6,312 bases of DNA from an uncultured Chloroflexaceae bacterium (GTDB lineage Bacteria > Chloroflexota > Chloroflexia > Chloroflexales > Chloroflexaceae). Of the stretch, positions 5,937-6,312 are shown piece after piece. Each line of letters begins with the position of its first letter. Within the stretch, counting starts at the first letter, position 1. A program made the translations under genes and the position numbers. The stretch is from the NCBI GenBank assembly GCA_937141995.1, contig CAKZQX010000612.1:1-6312 (forward strand), given 5' to 3'. A model generated the notes under the pieces. That model did not search any database and was not told the DNA's origin. It saw only the letters and a program-made list of their open reading frames with translations.

Positions 5937-6312
5937 ATGAAAACGGAACAGATTGGCCTGCACCGCTTGCTGAACCAGCACATCGCAGGTGCGAAGTTCC
6001 AGAACCCTGCCGATGTTGTGCAGTGGATGGGCGCGATGCAGGCGCAGGATTATCACCAGGCGCTCTGGGCCATCGGCCTGCGAATGCACGCTGCGACGGT
6101 GGCCCGGGTTGAGCAGGCCATTGCAGCGGGGCAGATTCTCCGCACCTGGCCGATGCGCGGGACGCTCCATTGTGTGCCGCCCGACGATGCGAAATGGATG
6201 CTGAAGTTATGTGCTTCGCGGGTGCTGGCAGCGGATGCCCGCCGGATGGGGCAACTTGACCTGACGCCGGCAACAATGGAGCGCTGTCAGGCGGGGTTTG
6301 TCGCTGCCCTCA
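5937..6312 (+). CDS. Winged-helix DNA glycosylase, AlkZ/YcaQ family (N-terminal part, runs off right edge)
   Basis: The first 125 codons of a PF06224-type (HTH_42) protein are present; full members are usually about 350-400 residues, so roughly the first third is seen. Recognisable are DVVQWMGAMQAQDYHQALWAIGLR (26-49 in part), the Ala-Thr-x3-Val-Glu-Gln-Ala stretch (53-61), GQILRTWPMRGTLH (65-78) and the following VPPDD. Studied relatives remove alkylated bases or unhook DNA interstrand crosslinks: AlkZ protects an azinomycin producer, and YcaQ is the general E. coli enzyme. The Gln-x-Gln motif at Gln35 and Gln37 matches the catalytic pair of the AlkZ branch (Gln37/Gln39), whereas YcaQ has Gln-x-Asp. 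The ATG at 5937 is chosen for its AGGAG; an ATG at 5913 would add eight residues. The gene is divergent from the operon. It may be a resistance gene for the product or an unlinked repair gene. Confidence 0.85.
   Translation, partial: MKTEQIGLHRLLNQHIAGAKFQNPADVVQWMGAMQAQDYHQALWAIGLRMHAATVARVEQAIAAGQILRTWPMRGTLHCVPPDDAKWMLKLCASRVLAADARRMGQLDLTPATMERCQAGFVAAL

Noticed and set aside
5830..6276. Minus-strand open frame of 148 codons opposite the glycosylase gene
   Set aside because: The plus-strand frame carries conserved AlkZ-family motifs; the minus-strand frame is low-complexity, rich in Ser, Pro and Ala, and has no recognisable family.

Overview
The window (bacterial, about 57% G+C by eye) carries a tight minus-strand operon with a divergent plus-strand gene to its right. 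Read 5'->3' on the minus strand, the operon runs: AMP-forming acyl/aroyl ligase (5696-4065), free-standing acyl carrier protein (4072-3806), HemN-like radical SAM enzyme (3763-2480), chorismate-pyruvate lyase-like protein (2477-1902), NodU/CmcH-type carbamoyltransferase (1905-121), and the first 38 codons of another gene (115-1) that leaves the window. Neighbouring genes overlap by 4-8 nt or lie 2-42 nt apart. Four of the five internal starts have a clear Shine-Dalgarno sequence at normal spacing; the carbamoyltransferase start has a GAGG at tighter spacing. They are therefore very probably co-transcribed.

Between the operon and the right-hand gene lies about 240 bp without a convincing gene. 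It holds a perfect 14+14 bp palindrome (5797-5825) and an extended -10 promoter candidate for the plus-strand gene. From 5937 to the right edge is the N-terminal part of a winged-helix DNA glycosylase of the AlkZ/YcaQ family (PF06224 type), with the Gln-x-Gln catalytic signature intact.

How the genes may work together (inference): the lyase would release an aromatic acid, most simply 4-hydroxybenzoate, from chorismate. The ligase would adenylate it and load it on the carrier protein, much as mycobacterial FadD22 does with its fused carrier domain for phenolic glycolipids. The radical SAM enzyme would modify the tethered or released product, and the carbamoyltransferase would put a carbamoyl group on a hydroxyl. 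This gene set matches no pathway I recognise and looks like a small secondary-metabolite cluster. An AlkZ-like glycosylase beside it raises the possibility that the product damages DNA and that this gene gives self-protection. The glycosylase is divergent and its family is widespread, so the link is unproven.

Taxonomy: nothing here is diagnostic. Composition, the presence of a PF06224 protein and the general feel of the proteins would fit Chloroflexota (Chloroflexus/Roseiflexus relatives), but this is a low-confidence guess. No rRNA, tRNA, CRISPR array, transposase or phage gene was seen.
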